This document shows positions 60,659 through 64,000 of a stretch of DNA of 64,000 nucleotides, piece by piece. Each line of letters starts with the position of its first letter. Positions within the stretch are counted from its first letter, which is position 1. Position numbers and translations under genes: made by a program. The notes under the pieces were generated by a model. That model was not told the origin of the DNA and ran no database searches. It saw only the letters and a list, made by a program, of their open reading frames with translations. Origin of the DNA: Ophiostoma sp. CBS 140.51 (taxonomy: Eukaryota > Ascomycota > Sordariomycetes > Ophiostomatales > Ophiostomataceae); the NCBI GenBank assembly GCA_029298735.1, contig JANSLP010000094.1:1-64000 (forward strand). Direction: 5' to 3'.

Positions 60659-62070
60659 AATCGTGAAATAAAACCAGTTCAAGCCATACCCGCAAACACA
60701 TGTGTGCCGTTCGGCCACAAGTTGCACTGATCTCCGATCGGATCTGGTCACAGTGGAATGGGCGGAATTGGAGGGCCACTCTTGTCACCTTTGCGTGTCC
60801 TATTGAGGGTCCTGTGCCGCAGCCTAGTCCAATCAGCAGCAGGCTAAACTGCATGACCGCTAGCGTGCCTTTTCCCACTTCACCCAAAGGCCTGGAAAAA
60901 GTGACTTCCAGGGCCATTGGCGGCCGATCCGGAGAACTGCCTCCTAATAAAGAGGCCCCTGCCCGCCCTGCAGGATTCCGCTATTGTACACCGTTGAACC
61001 CATAAAGTGAAAGTACTTTGTCAGACCCCAATGCCATGTAGCAACAATGTGCGAGGGTCAACTAATCAGAGCCGACTCTTGGGGAGGGCATCGTGTTCAT
61101 GGTCGAACTCGACGAGAGTGTCCAGCCTGTTGCCCTTTTTTGCGGCCGTTATGTGTCTTGCCTCATTCCTGGTTTTCTTTTTCGTTCTGCATGTTGGATG
61201 CAGCAAGCAGTCACAGGGAAGGAAAGAAGGTCCTGACAAGGCACAGGGGCACAAGGGCTTGACTTGCCGTTGCGGGGAAGACAGGCTCAAAAGTGCCTGA
61301 AAGGGGACTGGGCTGACCTGGGTACGGCACCTGATTGGTCGCGGCCGCCGAGTTGGTTGTTTCCGTTTCGGTGGGAAAAGAGGTCCAAAGTAAAAAAAAG
61401 TTGTGAACACAGGCAGTTGACAATTCCGAATCCCGAGAAGACACAAGTACACCGGGAAGGAACGACTGGACTGTGTTCCGGAGACAGTTGCTGGACCCAT
61501 TTCTGTAATTTGAAGCATCAAAAGTCGGCTGGATGCACCGACTCCATGTGGGAACAATTGAAGAGCTAGAATGTTCTAAATTGTCGAACAGACCACCCAA
61601 TCGACAGTTGTCCGATTGAGGAGCCTCTCAAGGAGACACAAGACAACACGAGTTGAGTTTAAACGAGCAAACACAAGCAAAGCTGACAGAGGACGTGCAT
61701 ACAGCGCGTGCAAAATGTCACATAAATGACACAGCGACGGACCGTTGCAGCATCAGACCATTATGTCCAAGGCATTTGCTTTTCCTTTTTCTGCTCATTT
61801 TTTGTTGAATTTGTAGAGTCTCTCCTCTTGTGGAACATCGGCATGCCGTCTCGGCCTCTGCTTCGGGCGGCCGTCTCTTTTCGCTTTTCGCCCTTTTCGT
61901 CTTGCATCTGCTCCTGCCGTGTTTATGGATGTACATTTGTCGGAACGAGAGCACCGCATGAGCCCTTGTACTTACTTTGTATGTGTGTGAGTACAAGCAT
62001 TATATCGGCTACCAGTTGAATAAAATATTGGCTGTGGAGACACAGCGCTCGTTCCGCCTGCACGTACGAT

Positions 62071-62102
62071 TCCAGCGCTCAATTTCGCTGCGTTTCGCTG
62101 GA
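62071..62102. repeat. Short inverted repeat, TCCAGCG/CGCTGGA
   Basis: A perfect 7-base stem with an 18-base loop lies in the upstream region of HEM1. It could form a hairpin or be a paired protein site; chance is also possible. Confidence 0.55.
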
Positions 62103-62596
62103 GAGCACTGAAAACTGGGCCCTAAGACCCGCGCTAGCGGTGTTTCCCCTCTTTTTTTTCACTGCCCACTTGCGCTGGCTCGGTCTTTGCACGAGCATTT
62201 TGTCGAATTGTCACCAAATTTGTTAGCGGACCAGTCACCAGTGGACCGTTTAGTGCACTTTTTTTCTTCGTTTTTTCTTTCTCCTCTCGCCTTTTTACCC
62301 TGGCCTCCTGCTTGTGTTTCGGGTGTCCCTTCCTCGGATTCGCCACACACCACAATCCCCAACCAACCACCGATCGTTCTTTCTCTTTTTGTCACTACTT
62401 TTCAGGAACTGCAACATTTTGGATACTTCTTCTTTCTGTAACCCTCAAAAGGAGACATCACCATCTTGCATTTTGCCTCTCTCACTGTTTCGTCCGCATA
62501 CTGTCACGCCGTCCGAGTTTCGATTGATATACACGCCACATTCAAAACAAAGAAAACAATCACCACAAAAAAAAAATCAACGCTTCCCACGCAACC

Positions 62597-64000
62597 ATGG
62601 ACGCCGTTCTTCGCCAGTCCAAGGCCGTGTGCCCCTTCCTGAAGAAGGCTTCGCCGGCTACTCTCCGCGCCCTCTCGACTGCTTCTCGTCAGTCGGCTGC
62701 CGCTCCTGAGGCTTCGTCGGCTCTGATTGCCGCTTCTCCTTGCGGCGGCGCCCTCTCGAAGCTGCAGCTGCTTGCCGGCCGCTGCCCCGTCATGGGCAAG
62801 GCCATGGCCGTCCAGGCCACTCGTATTGGTACCAGCCGTGTTGCTGCTAACAGCAGCATGGGCTACCGCGGCGTGGCTGCCTCGCTCTCGCAGGCTTTCT
62901 CGACCTCCGCCCGCGCCTCGGCTCCGGCCCCCGCCCGGACCTGCCCCCATGCGGCCGCCTCGGCGACTGCTTCGTCGGCTCCCCGCACGGCTCGCCTCCA
63001 TACCAGCCGCTCCCAGGAGGCCAGAGCTGTTGACGGCCACGTTTTCAACGAGAAGGGTATTCCGACTAGTATCCCCGGTACCGCCAAGGCCGCCAAGGCC
63101 GCTGCCAACAAGGCCAGCACTACCCCCGGATTTGCTGCGGCCCCGGCCATGATGCAGACTAAGTTCGACTACGAGGGCTTCTACGAGGCCGAGCTCGACA
63201 AGAAGCACAAGGACAAGTCCTACCGCTACTTTAACAACATCAACCGTCTCGCCAAGGACTTCCCCCGCGCCCATATGGCCGAGAAGGAGGACCGCGTCAC
63301 CGTCTGGTGCGCCAACGACTATCTCGGCATGGGCAGCAACCCCCAGGTCCTGCGCACCATGCACGAGACCCTGGACGAGTACGGTGCCGGTGCTGGTGGT
63401 ACCCGCAACATCTCGGGCCACAACCGCCACGCCGTCCACCTTGAGGAGACTGTCGCCCGCCTGCACGCCAAGGAGGCGGCCCTGGTCTTCAGCTCCTGCT
63501 ATGTGGCCAACGATGCCACACTGGCCACACTCGGCAGTAAGATGCCGGGCTGCGTGATTCTGTCCGACAGCCTGAACCACGCCTCCATGATCCAGGGTAT
63601 CCGCCACTCGGGCACCCAGAAGATTGTGTTCCGTCACAATGACGTTGAGGACCTCGAGGCCAAGCTGGCCGCCCTCCCGCTCAACGTCCCCAAGATTATT
63701 GCCTTCGAGTCCGTCTACAGCATGTGCGGCTCTATTGGCCCTATTGAGGCCATTTGCGATCTCGCCGACAAGTACGGCGCTTTGACTTTCCTGGATGAGG
63801 TCCATGCCGTCGGCATGTACGGACCCAACGGTGCTGGTGTCGCAGAGCACCTCGACTTTGATGCTCACGTCCAGGGCCGCCCCAGCGGTACTCTCATGGA
63901 CCGTATCGACATCATCACCGGTACCCTCGGCAAGGCCTACGGCTGCGTCGGTGGCTACATTGCCGGTAGCTCGCAGCTCGTGGATATGATCCGCTCGCTG
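62597..64000 (+). CDS. HEM1: 5-Aminolevulinate synthase, mitochondrial (3' part beyond window)
   Basis: This PLP enzyme condenses glycine and succinyl-CoA to 5-aminolevulinate, the first step of heme synthesis, in the mitochondrial matrix. 468 codons are present and the frame is still open at the right edge; fungal enzymes are about 600-650 residues. The first ~190 residues form a long Ala/Ser/Arg presequence. It contains three Cys-Pro pairs, VCPFLKK (C12), RCPVMGK (C63) and TCPHAA (C116); the first two match heme regulatory motifs that let heme block import. Catalytic-domain signatures follow: FNNINRLAKDFPRA, WCANDYLGMGSNP, YGAGAGGTRNISGHNRHAV, ESVYSMCGSIGPI, LDEVHAVGMYG, and GTLGKAYGCVGGY with the PLP-binding lysine K446. 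It starts at the first ATG (CAACCATGG) after an A-rich leader; no intron is seen in this part. Confidence 0.97.
   Translation, partial: MDAVLRQSKAVCPFLKKASPATLRALSTASRQSAAAPEASSALIAASPCGGALSKLQLLAGRCPVMGKAMAVQATRIGTSRVAANSSMGYRGVAASLSQAFSTSARASAPAPARTCPHAAASATASSAPRTARLHTSRSQEARAVDGHVFNEKGIPTSIPGTAKAAKAAANKASTTPGFAAAPAMMQTKFDYEGFYEAELDKKHKDKSYRYFNNINRLAKDFPRAHMAEKEDRVTVWCANDYLGMGSNPQVLRTMHETLDEYGAGAGGTRNISGHNRHAVHLEETVARLHAKEAALVFSSCYVANDATLATLGSKMPGCVILSDSLNHASMIQGIRHSGTQKIVFRHNDVEDLEAKLAALPLNVPKIIAFESVYSMCGSIGPIEAICDLADKYGALTFLDEVHAVGMYGPNGAGVAEHLDFDAHVQGRPSGTLMDRIDIITGTLGKAYGCVGGYIAGSSQLVDMIRSL

Larger units (their letters stand above)
60235..62596. other. Intergenic region between SNF2-family gene and HEM1
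   Basis: The first ~450 bases should be the 3' UTR of the SNF2-family gene (T-rich, ending near AATAAA at 60653-60658). The rest should include the HEM1 promoter, with a CT-rich leader at 62260-62520 followed by an A-rich segment (62530-62580) before the start codon. No gene is supported. Confidence 0.6.

Noticed and set aside
62504..63868. 454-codon frame antisense to HEM1
   Set aside because: It mirrors the GC-rich codon usage of the real ALA synthase gene and encodes Gly/Ala/Val-rich sequence without a family match.

Overview
The window looks like nuclear DNA of a filamentous ascomycete, most likely a Sordariomycete. Short introns (51-106 bp) with GTRNGT donors, CTAAC/CTGAC-type branch sites and CAG/TAG acceptors interrupt GC-rich reading frames. 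The genes include a STE3-type mating receptor, a fungal-type derlin, a CENP-A histone and a 5-aminolevulinate synthase. An Ophiostomatales/Sporothrix-like origin is possible but is only a guess from gene style and long spacers.

Layout. 1.9-2.5 kb: acireductone dioxygenase (+). 3.1-3.9 kb: derlin (-). 5.0-5.6 kb: centromeric histone H3 (+). 7.7-9.1 kb: bHLH transcription factor (-). 9.2-18.3 kb: no recognisable gene. 18.3-20.7 kb: 803-residue disordered protein with a CRIB-like motif (-). 20.7-44.1 kb: about 23 kb without a gene I can support, holding short tandem repeats, purine/pyrimidine-skewed tracts and, near its right end, AT-rich DNA and a possible LTR-like fragment. 44.1-46.1 kb: STE3-like pheromone receptor (-). 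48.7-49.1 kb: mitochondrial single-strand DNA-binding protein (+). 49.5-51.0 kb: glutathione synthetase (-). 53.0-60.2 kb: a 2391-residue SNF2-family ATPase of the ATRX/ARIP4 type (+). 62.6 kb to the right edge: 5-aminolevulinate synthase (+), cut by the window end.

The genes do not form one pathway. They are single-copy housekeeping genes (methionine salvage, ER-associated degradation, glutathione and heme synthesis, mtDNA maintenance), chromatin genes (CENP-A, SNF2 ATPase) and developmental or signalling genes (bHLH factor, CRIB-like protein, STE3). I found no biosynthetic cluster, CRISPR array, rRNA, tRNA or intact transposon. The most notable items are the large gene-free spacers around the bHLH and CRIB-like genes, the uncharacterised CRIB-like protein, the large SNF2 protein with a SAM-like N-terminus and unassigned conserved flanks, and uORFs in two 5' leaders.
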